The notes beneath the pieces are model-generated. The model did no database searches, was not told where the DNA came from, and worked only from the letters and a program-made list of their open reading frames with translations. A stretch of DNA of 64,000 nucleotides, from assembly GCA_037893225.1 (NCBI GenBank), contig JAZGUH010000004.1, positions 806,001 through 870,000 of the forward strand. Reading direction: 5' to 3'. The position numbers and the translations under genes are program-made. Shown piece after piece: positions 9,702 to 21,103 of this stretch. Each line of letters begins with the position of its first letter. Within the stretch, counting starts at the first letter, position 1. The stretch comes from Hippasteria phrygiana (lineage: Eukaryota > Echinodermata > Asteroidea > Valvatida > Goniasteridae).

Positions 9702-9870
9702 AGGTTTTTTATCCCAAGAAAGCTGACTAAATCTTTAAAATAAACAGGAAAATACTGTCGGGCAGGCGCTTAAAACACAGGGGAATAAACGAGCTGTTCC
9801 CTTAATGCATTTTTAGGAAGAAATATTTGGATATACGAAAATACTCTCTCGTAAAACTTGTTCTACAGAA

Positions 9871-9942
9871 AGCAGAGTGGCGCAGTGGAAGCGTGCTGGG
9901 CCCATAACCCAGAGGTCCGAGGATCGAAACCTCGCTCTGCTA
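9871..9942 (+). tRNA. tRNA-iMet-CAT: Initiator tRNA-Met(CAT), canonical
   Basis: Gene 24, SA unit. All stems pair. Confidence 0.97.
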
Positions 9943-10388
9943 AGTTTTTTTTTCCAAGAAAGCTGACTAAATCCTAAAAATCAATAGGAAAATACTGTCG
10001 GGCAGGCGCTTAAAACACAGGGGGGAAAAGGACCACTTCTCTTAATGCAATTTTAGAAAGAAATATTTGGAAAGATACCATGAATGACGAGCAGGTATTT
10101 GGTGTCATGATAAACTTACCGGTGACAATTTGGAAGTACGTTGGGCAGTTGATATTTCTTCCTCTTGTAATATCAGATGGAGTCCAATAATGGCCACATT
10201 TTGTAAAGATGCATCGCAATCAAGGGTTGCCAACACTCACGCATTGAGTGCAAGACTCAAGCATTTCACGCAATTCTAACGCTCTCAAACATAAACTAAC
10301 AGTATCACGCAAATTATTTCACTGTATCGTCATTACGTGTGATGCGTGATATACGAAAATGCTCTCTCGTGACACTTCTTTCACACAA

Positions 10389-10460
10389 AGCAGAGTGGCG
10401 CAGTGGAAGCGTGCTGGGCCCATAACCCAGAGGTCCGAGGATCGAAACCTCGCTCTGGTA
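10389..10460 (+). tRNA. tRNA-iMet-CAT: Initiator tRNA-Met(CAT), G71 variant
   Basis: Gene 25, L unit. G71 faces G2. Confidence 0.9.
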
Positions 10461-10629
10461 AGGTTTTTTATCCCAAGAAAGCTGACTAAATCTTTAAAAT
10501 AAACAGGAAAATACTGTCGGGCAGGCGCTTAAAACACAGGGGAATAAACGAGCTGTTCCCTTAATGCATTTTTAGGAAGAAATATTTGGATATACGAAAA
10601 TACTCTCTCGTAAAACTTGTTCTACAGAA

Positions 10630-10701
10630 AGCAGAGTGGTGCAGTGGAAGCGTGCTGGGCCCATAACCCAGAGGTCCGAGGATCGAAACCTCGCTCTGCT
10701 A
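10630..10701 (+). tRNA. tRNA-iMet-CAT: Initiator tRNA-Met(CAT), T11 variant
   Basis: Gene 26, SA unit. T11 forms a wobble with G24 in the D stem. The change is unique to this copy and sits in the A box. Confidence 0.92.
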
Positions 10702-11146
10702 ATTCTTTTTTTCCAAGAAAGCTGACTAAATCTTTAAAATAAATAGGAAAATACTGTCGGCCAGGCGCTTAATACACAGGGGAAAAAGGACCACTTCCCT
10801 TAATGCATTTTTAGAAAGAAATATTTGGAAAGATACCATGAATGACGAGCAGGTATTTGGTGTTATGATAAACTTACCGGTCACAATTTGGAAGTACGTT
10901 GGGCAGTTGATATTTCCTCCTCTTGTAATATCAGATGGAGTCCAATAATGGCCACATTTTGTAATGATGCATCGCAATCAAGGGTTGCCAACACTCACGC
11001 ATTGAGTGCAAGACTCAAGCATTTCACGCAATTCTAACGCTCTCAAACATAAACTAACAGTATCACGGAAATTATTTCACTGTATCGTCATTACGTGTGA
11101 TGCGTGATATACGAAAATGCTCTCTCGTGACACTTCTTTCACACAA

Positions 11147-11218
11147 AGCAGAGTGGCGCAGTGGATGCGTGCTGGGCCCATAACCCAGAGGTCCGAGAAT
11201 CGAAACCTCGCTCTGCTA
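11147..11218 (+). tRNA. tRNA-iMet-CAT: Initiator tRNA-Met(CAT), T21/A53 variant
   Basis: Gene 27, L unit, the first of the class that dominates the right part of the array. T21 replaces the conserved A21. A53 faces C61, which opens the last T-stem pair and damages the B box. Confidence 0.88.
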
Positions 11219-11401
11219 ATTCTTTTTTTCCAAGAAAGCTGACTAAATCTTTAAAATAAACAGGAAAATACTGTCGGGCAGGCGCTTAAAACACAAGGGG
11301 GGGCGGGGGGGGGGGGGGAAGGAGCTCTTCCCTTAATGCATTTTTCGAAAGAAATATTTGGATATACGAAAATACTCTCTCGTAAAACTTGTTCTACAGA
11401 A

Positions 11402-11473
11402 AGCAGAGTGGCGCAGTGGAAGCGTGCTGGGCCCATAACCCAGAGGTCCGAAGATCGAAACCTCGCTCTGCTA
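11402..11473 (+). tRNA. tRNA-iMet-CAT: Initiator tRNA-Met(CAT), A52 variant
   Basis: Gene 28, SG unit whose tract is interrupted (G7-C-G14). A52 faces C62 in the T stem and alters the B box. It is the first member of a class found only in SG units. Confidence 0.88.
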
Positions 11474-11919
11474 ATTCTTTTTTTCCAAGAAAGCTGACTA
11501 AATCTTTAAAATAAATAGGAAAATACTGTCGGGCAGGCGCTTAATACACAAGGGGAAAAAGGACCACTTCCCTTAATGCATTTTTAGAAAGAAATATTTG
11601 GAAAGATACCATGAATGACGAGCAGGTATTTGGTGTTATGATAAACTTACCGGTGACAATTTGGAAGTACGTTGGGCAGTTGATATTTCCTCCTCTTGTA
11701 ATATCAGATGGAGTCCAATAATGGCCACATTTTGTAATGATGCATCGCAATCAAGGGTTGCCAACACTCACGCATTGAGTGCAAGACTCAAGCATTTCAC
11801 GCAATTCTAACGCTCTCAAACATAAACTAACAGTATCACGCAAATTATTTCACTGTATCGTCATTACGTGTGATGCGTGATATACGAAAATGCTCTCTCG
11901 TGACACTTCTTTCACACAA

Positions 11920-11991
11920 AGCAGAGTGGCGCAGTGGATGCGTGCTGGGCCCATAACTCAGAGGTCCGAGAATCGAAACCTCGCTCTGGTA
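11920..11991 (+). tRNA. tRNA-iMet-CAT: Initiator tRNA-Met(CAT), T21/T40/A53/G71 variant
   Basis: Gene 29, L unit. T21, T40 (wobble with G30), A53 (faces C61) and G71 (faces G2) make this the most altered recurrent class. It is a likely pseudogene. Confidence 0.84.
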
Positions 11992-12160
11992 AGGTTTTTT
12001 ATCCCAAGAAAGCTGACTAAATCTTTAAAATAAACAGGAAAATACTGTCGGGCAGGCGCTTAAAACACAGGGGAAAAAACGAGCTGTTCCCTTAATGCAT
12101 TTTTAGGAAGAAATATTTGGATATACGAAAATACTCTCTCGTAAAACTTGTTCTACAGAA

Positions 12161-12232
12161 AGCAGAGTGGCGCAGTGGAAGCGTGCTGGGCCCATAACCC
12201 AGAGGTCCGAGGATCGAAACCTCGCTCTGCTA
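12161..12232 (+). tRNA. tRNA-iMet-CAT: Initiator tRNA-Met(CAT), canonical
   Basis: Gene 30, SA unit. All stems pair. Confidence 0.97.
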
Positions 12233-12678
12233 ATTCTTTTTTTCCAAGAAAGCTGACTAAATCTTTAAAATAAATAGGAAAATACTGTCGGGCAGGCGCT
12301 TAATACACAGGGGGAAAAAGGACCACTTCCCTTAATGCATTTTTAGAAAGAAATATTTGGAAAGATACCATGAATGACGAGCAGGTATTTGGTGTTATGA
12401 TAAACTTACCGGTCACAATTTGGAAGTACGTTGGGCAGTTGATATTTCCTCCTCTTGTAATATCAGATGGAGTCCAATAATGGCCACATTTTGTAATGAT
12501 GCATCGCAATCAAGGGTTGCCAACACTCACGCATTGAGTGCAAGACTCAAGCATTTCACGCAATTCTAACGCTCTCAAACATAAACTAACAGTATCACGG
12601 AAATTATTTCACTGTATCGTCATTACGTGTGATGCGTGATATACGAAAATGCTCTCTCGTGACACTTCTTTCACACAA

Positions 12679-12750
12679 AGCAGAGTGGCGCAGTGGATGC
12701 GTGCTGGGCCCATAACCCAGAGGTCCGAGAATCGAAACCTCGCTCTGCTA
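12679..12750 (+). tRNA. tRNA-iMet-CAT: Initiator tRNA-Met(CAT), T21/A53 variant
   Basis: Gene 31, L unit. T21 in the D loop; A53 faces C61. Confidence 0.88.
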
Positions 12751-12935
12751 ATTCTTTTTTTCCAAGAAAGCTGACTAAATCTTTAAAATAAACAGGAAAA
12801 TACTGTCGGGCAGGCGCTTAAAACACAAGGGGGGGGGGGGGGGGGGGGGGGGAAGGAGCTCTTCCCTTAATGCATTTTTCGAAAGAAATATTTGGATATA
12901 CGAAAATACTCTCTCGTAAAACTTGTTCTACAGAA

Positions 12936-13007
12936 AGCAGAGTGGCGCAGTGGAAGCGTGCTGGGCCCATAACCCAGAGGTCCGAAGATCGAAACCTCGC
13001 TCTGCTA
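12936..13007 (+). tRNA. tRNA-iMet-CAT: Initiator tRNA-Met(CAT), A52 variant
   Basis: Gene 32, SG unit with a 24-G tract. A52 faces C62. Confidence 0.88.
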
Positions 13008-13453
13008 ATTCTTTTTTTCCAAGAAAGCTGACTAAATCTTTAAAATAAATAGGAAAATACTGTCGGGCAGGCGCTTAATACACAAGGGGAAAAAGGACCA
13101 CTTCCCTTAATGCATTTTTAGAAAGAAATATTTGGAAAGATACCATGAATGACGAGCAGGTATTTGGTGTTATGATAAACTTACCGGTGACAATTTGGAA
13201 GTACGTTGGGCAGTTGATATTTCCTCCTCTTGTAATATCAGATGGAGTCCAATAATGGCCACATTTTGTAATGATGCATCGCAATCAAGGGTTGCCAACA
13301 CTCACGCATTGAGTGCAAGACTCAAGCATTTCACGCAATTCTAACGCTCTCAAACATAAACTAACAGTATCACGCAAATTATTTCACTGTATCGTCATTA
13401 CGTGTGATGCGTGATATACGAAAATGCTCTCTCGTGACACTTCTTTCACACAA

Positions 13454-13525
13454 AGCAGAGTGGCGCAGTGGATGCGTGCTGGGCCCATAACTCAGAGGTC
13501 CGAGAATCGAAACCTCGCTCTGGTA
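13454..13525 (+). tRNA. tRNA-iMet-CAT: Initiator tRNA-Met(CAT), T21/T40/A53/G71 variant
   Basis: Gene 33, L unit. It carries the same four changes as gene 29. Confidence 0.84.
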
Positions 13526-13694
13526 AGGTTTTTTATCCCAAGAAAGCTGACTAAATCTTTAAAATAAACAGGAAAATACTGTCGGGCAGGCGCTTAAAAC
13601 ACAGGGGAAAAAACGAGCTGTTCCCTTAATGCATTTTTAGGAAGAAATATTTGGATATACGAAAATACTCTCTCGTAAAACTTGTTCTACAGAA

Positions 13695-13766
13695 AGCAGA
13701 GTGGCGCAGTGGAAGCGTGCTGGGCCCATAACCCAAAGGTCCGAGGATCGAAACCTCGCTCTGCTA
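13695..13766 (+). tRNA. tRNA-iMet-CAT: Initiator tRNA-Met(CAT), A43 variant
   Basis: Gene 34, SA unit. A43 faces C27 at the top of the anticodon stem. Confidence 0.9.
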
Positions 13767-14212
13767 ATTCTTTTTTTCCAAGAAAGCTGACTAAATCTTT
13801 AAAATAAATAGGAAAATACTGTCGGGCAGGCGCTTAATACACAGGGGGAAAAAGGACCACTTCCCTTAATGCATTTTTAGAAAGAAATATTTGGAAAGAT
13901 ACCATGAATGACGAGCAGGTATTTGGTGTTATGATAAACTTACCGGTCACAATTTGGAAGTACGTTGGGCAGTTGATATTTCCTCCTCTTGTAATATCAG
14001 ATGGAGTCCAATAATGGCCACATTTTGTAATGATGCATCGCAATCAAGGGTTGCCAACACTCACGCATTGAGTGCAAGACTCAAGCATTTCACGCAATTC
14101 TAACGCTCTCAAACATAAACTAACAGTATCACGGAAATTATTTCACTGTATCGTCATTACGTGTGATGCGTGATATACGAAAATGCTCTCTCGTGACACT
14201 TCTTTCACACAA

Positions 14213-14284
14213 AGCAGAGTGGCGCAGTGGATGCGTGCTGGGCCCATAACCCAGAGGTCCGAGAATCGAAACCTCGCTCTGGTA
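14213..14284 (+). tRNA. tRNA-iMet-CAT: Initiator tRNA-Met(CAT), T21/A53/G71 recombinant
   Basis: Gene 35, L unit. T21, C40 and A53 match the gene 31 class, while G71 and the downstream spacer match the gene 33 class. The crossover therefore lies inside the tRNA gene. Confidence 0.86.
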
Positions 14285-14453
14285 AGGTTTTTTATCCCAA
14301 GAAAGCTGACTAAATCTTTAAAATAAACAGGAAAATACTGTCGGGCAGGCGCTTAAAACACAGGGGAAAAAACGAGCTGTTCCCTTAATGCATTTTTAGG
14401 AAGAAATATTTGGATATACGAAAATACTCTCTCGTAAAACTTGTTCTACAGAA

Positions 14454-14525
14454 AGCAGAGTGGCGCAGTGGAAGCGTGCTGGGCCCATAACCCAAAGGTC
14501 CGAGGATCGAAACCTCGCTCTGCTA
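14454..14525 (+). tRNA. tRNA-iMet-CAT: Initiator tRNA-Met(CAT), A43 variant
   Basis: Gene 36, SA unit. A43 faces C27. Confidence 0.9.
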
Positions 14526-14971
14526 ATTCTTTTTTTCCAAGAAAGCTGACTAAATCTTTAAAATAAATAGGAAAATACTGTCGGGCAGGCGCTTAATACA
14601 CAGGGGGAAAAAGGACCACTTCCCTTAATGCATTTTTAGAAAGAAATATTTGGAAAGATACCATGAATGACGAGCAGGTATTTGGTGTTATGATAAACTT
14701 ACCGGTCACAATTTGGAAGTACGTTGGGCAGTTGATATTTCCTCCTCTTGTAATATCAGATGGAGTCCAATAATGGCCACATTTTGTAATGATGCATCGC
14801 AATCAAGGGTTGCCAACACTCACGCATTGAGTGCAAGACTCAAGCATTTCACGCAATTCTAACGCTCTCAAACATAAACTAACAGTATCACGGAAATTAT
14901 TTCACTGTATCGTCATTACGTGTGATGCGTGATATACGAAAATGCTCTCTCGTGACACTTCTTTCACACAA

Positions 14972-15043
14972 AGCAGAGTGGCGCAGTGGATGCGTGCTGG
15001 GCCCATAACCCAGAGGTCCGAGAATCGAAACCTCGCTCTGCTA
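14972..15043 (+). tRNA. tRNA-iMet-CAT: Initiator tRNA-Met(CAT), T21/A53 variant
   Basis: Gene 37, L unit. T21; A53 faces C61. Confidence 0.88.
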
Positions 15044-15216
15044 ATTCTTTTTTTCCAAGAAAGCTGACTAAATCTTTAAAATAAACAGGAAAATACTGTC
15101 GGGCAGGCGCTTAAAACACAAGGGGGGGGGGGGAAGGAGCTCTTCCCTTAATGCATTTTTAGAAAGAAATATTTGGATATACGAAAATACTCTCTCGTAA
15201 AACTTGTTCTACAGAA

Positions 15217-15288
15217 AGCAGAGTGGCGCAGTGGAAGCGTGCTGGGCCCATAACCCAGAGGTCCGAAGATCGAAACCTCGCTCTGCTA
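15217..15288 (+). tRNA. tRNA-iMet-CAT: Initiator tRNA-Met(CAT), A52 variant
   Basis: Gene 38, SG unit with the shortest intact tract, 12 G. A52 faces C62. Confidence 0.88.
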
Positions 15289-15734
15289 ATTCTTTTTTTC
15301 CAAGAAAGCTGACTAAATCTTTAAAATAAATAGGAAAATACTGTCGGGCAGGCGCTTAATACACAAGGGGAAAAAGGACCACTTCCCTTAATGCATTTTT
15401 AGAAAGAAATATTTGGAAAGATACCATGAATGACGAGCAGGTATTTGGTGTTATGATAAACTTACCGGTGACAATTTGGAAGTACGTTGGGCAGTTGATA
15501 TTTCCTCCTCTTGTAATATCAGATGGAGTCCAATAATGGCCACATTTTGTAATGATGCATCGCAATCAAGGGTTGCCAACACTCACGCATTGAGTGCAAG
15601 ACTCAAGCATTTCACGCAATTCTAACGCTCTCAAACATAAACTAACAGTATCACGCAAATTATTTCACTGTATCGTCATTACGTGTGATGCGTGATATAC
15701 GAAAATGCTCTCTCGTGACACTTCTTTCACACAA

Positions 15735-15806
15735 AGCAGAGTGGCGCAGTGGATGCGTGCTGGGCCCATAACTCAGAGGTCCGAGAATCGAAACCTCGCT
15801 CTGGTA
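15735..15806 (+). tRNA. tRNA-iMet-CAT: Initiator tRNA-Met(CAT), T21/T40/A53/G71 variant
   Basis: Gene 39, L unit. Four changes as in gene 29. Confidence 0.84.
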
Positions 15807-15975
15807 AGGTTTTTTATCCCAAGAAAGCTGACTAAATCTTTAAAATAAACAGGAAAATACTGTCGGGCAGGCGCTTAAAACACAGGGGAAAAAACGAGCT
15901 GTTCCCTTAATGCATTTTTAGGAAGAAATATTTGGATATACGAAAATACTCTCTCGTAAAACTTGTTCTACAGAA

Positions 15976-16047
15976 AGCAGAGTGGCGCAGTGGAAGCGTG
16001 CTGGGCCCATAACCCAAAGGTCCGAGGATCGAAACCTCGCTCTGCTA
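15976..16047 (+). tRNA. tRNA-iMet-CAT: Initiator tRNA-Met(CAT), A43 variant
   Basis: Gene 40, SA unit. A43 faces C27. It is the last of three A43 copies (genes 34, 36 and 40). Confidence 0.9.
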
Positions 16048-16493
16048 ATTCTTTTTTTCCAAGAAAGCTGACTAAATCTTTAAAATAAATAGGAAAATAC
16101 TGTCGGGCAGGCGCTTAATACACAGGGGGAAAAAGGACCACTTCCCTTAATGCATTTTTAGAAAGAAATATTTGGAAAGATACCATGAATGACGAGCAGG
16201 TATTTGGTGTTATGATAAACTTACCGGTCACAATTTGGAAGTACGTTGGGCAGTTGATATTTCCTCCTCTTGTAATATCAGATGGAGTCCAATAATGGCC
16301 ACATTTTGTAATGATGCATCGCAATCAAGGGTTGCCAACACTCACGCATTGAGTGCAAGACTCAAGCATTTCACGCAATTCTAACGCTCTCAAACATAAA
16401 CTAACAGTATCACGGAAATTATTTCACTGTATCGTCATTACGTGTGATGCGTGATATACGAAAATGCTCTCTCGTGACACTTCTTTCACACAA

Positions 16494-16565
16494 AGCAGAG
16501 TGGCGCAGTGGATGCGTGCTGGGCCCATAACCCAGAGGTCCGAGAATCGAAACCTCGCTCTGCTA
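16494..16565 (+). tRNA. tRNA-iMet-CAT: Initiator tRNA-Met(CAT), T21/A53 variant
   Basis: Gene 41, L unit. T21; A53 faces C61. Confidence 0.88.
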
Positions 16566-16748
16566 ATTCTTTTTTTCCAAGAAAGCTGACTAAATCTTTA
16601 AAATAAACAGGAAAATACTGTCGGGCAGGCGCTTAAAACACAAGGGGGGGGGGGGGGGGGGGGGGAAGGAGCTCTTCCCTTAATGCATTTTTAGAAAGAA
16701 ATATTTGGATATACGAAAATACTCTCTCGTAAAACTTGTTCTACAGAA

Positions 16749-16820
16749 AGCAGAGTGGCGCAGTGGAAGCGTGCTGGGCCCATAACCCAGAGGTCCGAAG
16801 ATCGAAACCTCGCTCTGCTA
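16749..16820 (+). tRNA. tRNA-iMet-CAT: Initiator tRNA-Met(CAT), A52 variant
   Basis: Gene 42, SG unit with a 22-G tract. A52 faces C62. Confidence 0.88.
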
Positions 16821-17266
16821 ATTCTTTTTTTCCAAGAAAGCTGACTAAATCTTTAAAATAAATAGGAAAATACTGTCGGGCAGGCGCTTAATACACAAGG
16901 GGAAAAAGGACCACTTCCCTTAATGCATTTTTAGAAAGAAATATTTGGAAAGATACCATGAATGACGAGCAGGTATTTGGTGTTATGATAAACTTACCGG
17001 TGACAATTTGGAAGTACGTTGGGCAGTTGATATTTCCTCCTCTTGTAATATCAGATGGAGTCCAATAATGGCCACATTTTGTAATGATGCATCGCAATCA
17101 AGGGTTGCCAACACTCACGCATTGAGTGCAAGACTCAAGCATTTCACGCAATTCTAACGCTCTCAAACATAAACTAACAGTATCACGCAAATTATTTCAC
17201 TGTATCGTCATTACGTGTGATGCGTGATATACGAAAATGCTCTCTCGTGACACTTCTTTCACACAA

Positions 17267-17338
17267 AGCAGAGTGGCGCAGTGGATGCGTGCTGGGCCCA
17301 TAACTCAGAGGTCCGAGAATCGAAACCTCGCTCTGGTA
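17267..17338 (+). tRNA. tRNA-iMet-CAT: Initiator tRNA-Met(CAT), T21/T40/A53/G71 variant
   Basis: Gene 43, L unit. Four changes as in gene 29. Confidence 0.84.
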
Positions 17339-17507
17339 AGGTTTTTTATCCCAAGAAAGCTGACTAAATCTTTAAAATAAACAGGAAAATACTGTCGGGC
17401 AGGCGCTTAAAACACAGGGGAAAAAACGAGCTGTTCCCTTAATGCATTTTTAGGAAGAAATATTTGGATATACGAAAATACTCTCTCGTAAAACTTGTTC
17501 TACAGAA

Positions 17508-17579
17508 AGCAGAGTGGCGCAGTGGAAGCGTGCTGGGCCCATAACCCAGAGGTCCGAGGATCGAAACCTCGCTCTGCTA
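17508..17579 (+). tRNA. tRNA-iMet-CAT: Initiator tRNA-Met(CAT), canonical
   Basis: Gene 44, SA unit. All stems pair. Confidence 0.97.
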
Positions 17580-18025
17580 ATTCTTTTTTTCCAAGAAAGC
17601 TGACTAAATCTTTAAAATAAATAGGAAAATACTGTCGGGCAGGCGCTTAATACACAGGGGGAAAAAGGACCACTTCCCTTAATGCATTTTTAGAAAGAAA
17701 TATTTGGAAAGATACCATGAATGACGAGCAGGTATTTGGTGTTATGATAAACTTACCGGTCACAATTTGGAAGTACGTTGGGCAGTTGATATTTCCTCCT
17801 CTTGTAATATCAGATGGAGTCCAATAATGGCCACATTTTGTAATGATGCATCGCAATCAAGGGTTGCCAACACTCACGCATTGAGTGCAAGACTCAAGCA
17901 TTTCACGCAATTCTAACGCTCTCAAACATAAACTAACAGTATCACGGAAATTATTTCACTGTATCGTCATTACGTGTGATGCGTGATATACGAAAATGCT
18001 CTCTCGTGACACTTCTTTCACACAA

Positions 18026-18097
18026 AGCAGAGTGGCGCAGTGGATGCGTGCTGGGCCCATAACCCAGAGGTCCGAGAATCGAAACCTCGCTCTGCTA
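18026..18097 (+). tRNA. tRNA-iMet-CAT: Initiator tRNA-Met(CAT), T21/A53 variant
   Basis: Gene 45, L unit. It is the first gene of 5.38-kb repeat copy 1. T21; A53 faces C61. Confidence 0.88.
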
Positions 18098-18276
18098 ATT
18101 CTTTTTTTCCAAGAAAGCTGACTAAATCTTTAAAATAAACAGGAAAATACTGTCGGGCAGGCGCTTAAAACACAAGGGGGGGGGGGGGGGGGGAAGGAGC
18201 TCTTCCCTTAATGCATTTTTAGAAAGAAATATTTGGATATACGAAAATACTCTCTCGTAAAACTTGTTCTACAGAA

Positions 18277-18348
18277 AGCAGAGTGGCGCAGTGGAAGCGT
18301 GCTGGGCCCATAACCCAGAGGTCCGAAGATCGAAACCTCGCTCTGCTA
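18277..18348 (+). tRNA. tRNA-iMet-CAT: Initiator tRNA-Met(CAT), A52 variant
   Basis: Gene 46, SG unit with an 18-G tract. A52 faces C62. Confidence 0.88.
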
Positions 18349-18794
18349 ATTCTTTTTTTCCAAGAAAGCTGACTAAATCTTTAAAATAAATAGGAAAATA
18401 CTGTCGGGCAGGCGCTTAATACACAAGGGGAAAAAGGACCACTTCCCTTAATGCATTTTTAGAAAGAAATATTTGGAAAGATACCATGAATGACGAGCAG
18501 GTATTTGGTGTTATGATAAACTTACCGGTGACAATTTGGAAGTACGTTGGGCAGTTGATATTTCCTCCTCTTGTAATATCAGATGGAGTCCAATAATGGC
18601 CACATTTTGTAATGATGCATCGCAATCAAGGGTTGCCAACACTCACGCATTGAGTGCAAGACTCAAGCATTTCACGCAATTCTAACGCTCTCAAACATAA
18701 ACTAACAGTATCACGCAAATTATTTCACTGTATCGTCATTACGTGTGATGCGTGATATACGAAAATGCTCTCTCGTGACACTTCTTTCACACAA

Positions 18795-18866
18795 AGCAGA
18801 GTGGCGCAGTGGATGCGTGCTGGGCCCATAACCCAGAGGTCCGAGAATCGAAACCTCGCTCTGCTA
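18795..18866 (+). tRNA. tRNA-iMet-CAT: Initiator tRNA-Met(CAT), T21/A53 variant
   Basis: Gene 47, L unit. T21; A53 faces C61. Confidence 0.88.
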
Positions 18867-19042
18867 ATTCTTTTTTTCCAAGAAAGCTGACTAAATCTTT
18901 AAAATAAACAGGAAAATACTGTCGGGCAGGCGCTTAAAACACAAGGGGGGGGGGGGGGGAAGGAGCTCTTCCCTTAATGCATTTTTCGAAAGAAATATTT
19001 GGATATACGAAAATACTCTCTCGTAAAACTTGTTCTACAGAA

Positions 19043-19114
19043 AGCAGAGTGGCGCAGTGGAAGCGTGCTGGGCCCATAACCCAGAGGTCCGAAGATCGAA
19101 ACCTCGCTCTGCTA
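19043..19114 (+). tRNA. tRNA-iMet-CAT: Initiator tRNA-Met(CAT), A52 variant
   Basis: Gene 48, SG unit with a 15-G tract. A52 faces C62. Confidence 0.88.
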
Positions 19115-19560
19115 ATTCTTTTTTTCCAAGAAAGCTGACTAAATCTTTAAAATAAATAGGAAAATACTGTCGGGCAGGCGCTTAATACACAAGGGGAAAA
19201 AGGACCACTTCCCTTAATGCATTTTTAGAAAGAAATATTTGGAAAGATACCATGAATGACGAGCAGGTATTTGGTGTTATGATAAACTTACCGGTGACAA
19301 TTTGGAAGTACGTTGGGCAGTTGATATTTCTTCCTCTTGTAATATCAGATGGAGTCCAATAATGGCCACATTTTGTAAAGATGCATCGCAATCAAGGGTT
19401 GCCAACACTCACGCATTGAGTGCAAGACTCAAGCATTTCACGCAATTCTAACGCTCTCAAACATAAACTAACAGTATCACGCAAATTATTTCACTGTATC
19501 GTCATTACGTGTGATGCGTGATATACGAAAATGCTCTCTCGTGACACTTCTTTCACACAA

Positions 19561-19632
19561 AGCAGAGTGGCGCAGTGGAAGCGTGCTGGGCCCATAACCC
19601 AGAGGTCCGAGGATCGAAACCTCGCTCTGGTA
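19561..19632 (+). tRNA. tRNA-iMet-CAT: Initiator tRNA-Met(CAT), G71 variant
   Basis: Gene 49, L unit. G71 faces G2. Confidence 0.9.
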
Positions 19633-19801
19633 AGGTTTTTTATCCCAAGAAAGCTGACTAAATCTTTAAAATAAACAGGAAAATACTGTCGGGCAGGCGC
19701 TTAAAACACAGGGGAATAAACGAGCTGTTCCCTTAATGCATTTTTAGGAAGAAATATTTGGATATACGAAAATACTCTCTCGTAAAACTTGTTCTACAGA
19801 A

Positions 19802-19873
19802 AGCAGAGTGGCGCAGTGGAAGCGTGCTGGGCCCATAACCCAGAGGTCCGAGGATCGAAACCTCGCTCTGCTA
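19802..19873 (+). tRNA. tRNA-iMet-CAT: Initiator tRNA-Met(CAT), canonical
   Basis: Gene 50, SA unit. All stems pair. Confidence 0.97.
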
Positions 19874-20319
19874 ATTCTTTTTTTCCAAGAAAGCTGACTA
19901 AATCTTTAAAATAAATAGGAAAATACTGTCGGCCAGGCGCTTAATACACAGGGGGAAAAAGGACCACTTCCCTTAATGCATTTTTAGAAAGAAATATTTG
20001 GAAAGATACCATGAATGACGAGCAGGTATTTGGTGTTATGATAAACTTACCGGTCACAATTTGGAAGTACGTTGGGCAGTTGATATTTCCTCCTCTTGTA
20101 ATATCAGATGGAGTCCAATAATGGCCACATTTTGTAATGATGCATCGCAATCAAGGGTTGCCAACACTCACGCATTGAGTGCAAGACTCAAGCATTTCAC
20201 GCAATTCTAACGCTCTCAAACATAAACTAACAGTATCACGCAAATTATTTCACTGTATCGTCATTACGTGTGATGCGTGATATACGAAAATGCTCTCTCG
20301 TAACACTTCTTTCACACAA

Positions 20320-20391
20320 AGCAGAGTGGCGCAGTGGAAGCGTGCCGGGCCCATAACCCGGAGGTCCGAGGATCGAAACCTCGCTCTGCTA
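20320..20391 (+). tRNA. tRNA-iMet-CAT: Initiator tRNA-Met(CAT), compensated C28:G42
   Basis: Gene 51, L unit. C28 is paired with a changed G42, so the anticodon stem CCGGG/CCCGG is fully paired. It shares this state only with gene 65. Confidence 0.95.
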
Positions 20392-20468
20392 AGTTTTTTT
20401 TTCCAAGAATACTGACTAAATCTTTAAAATATACAGGAAAATACTGTCGGGCAGGCGCTTAAAACACA

Positions 20469-20502
20469 GGGGGGGGGGGGGGGGGGTGGGGGGGGGGGGG
20501 GG
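20469..20502 (+). repeat. Interrupted poly-G tract (G18-T-G15)
   Basis: The tract before gene 52 has a single T at 20487. Its higher-order copy at 25855-25886 is G18-T-G13, with the T at 25873. Confidence 0.95.
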
Positions 20503-20584
20503 AAGGAGCTCTTCCCTTAATGCATTTTTCGAAAGAAATATTTGGATATACGAAAATACTCTCTCGTAAAACTTTTCTACAGAA

Positions 20585-20656
20585 AGCAGAGTGGCGCAGT
20601 GGAAGCGTGCTGGGCCCATAACCCAGAGGTCCGAGGATCGAAACGTCGCTCTGCTA
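20585..20656 (+). tRNA. tRNA-iMet-CAT: Initiator tRNA-Met(CAT), G62 variant
   Basis: Gene 52, SG unit with an interrupted tract (G18-T-G15). G62 faces G52. Confidence 0.88.
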
Positions 20657-21103
20657 AGTTTTTTTTTTCCAAGAAAGCTGACTAAATCCTTAAAATAAAT
20701 AGGAAAATACTGTCGGGCAGGCGCTTAAAACACAGGGGGAAAAAGGACCACTTCTCTTAATGCAATTTTAGAAAGAAATATTTGGAAAGATACCATGAAT
20801 GACGAGCAGGTATTTGGTGTCATGATAAACTTACCGGTGACAATTTGGAAGTACGTTGGGCAGTTGATATTTCTTCCTCTTGTAATATCAGATGGAGTCC
20901 AATAATGGCCACATTTTGTAAAGATGCATCGCAATCAAGGGTTGCCAACACTCACGCATTGAGTGCAAGACTCAAGCATTTCACGCAATTCTAACGCTCT
21001 CAAACATAAACTAACAGTATCACGCAAATTATTTCACTGTATCGTCATTACGTGTGATGCGTGATATACGAAAATGCTCTCTCGTGACACTTCTTTCACA
21101 CAA

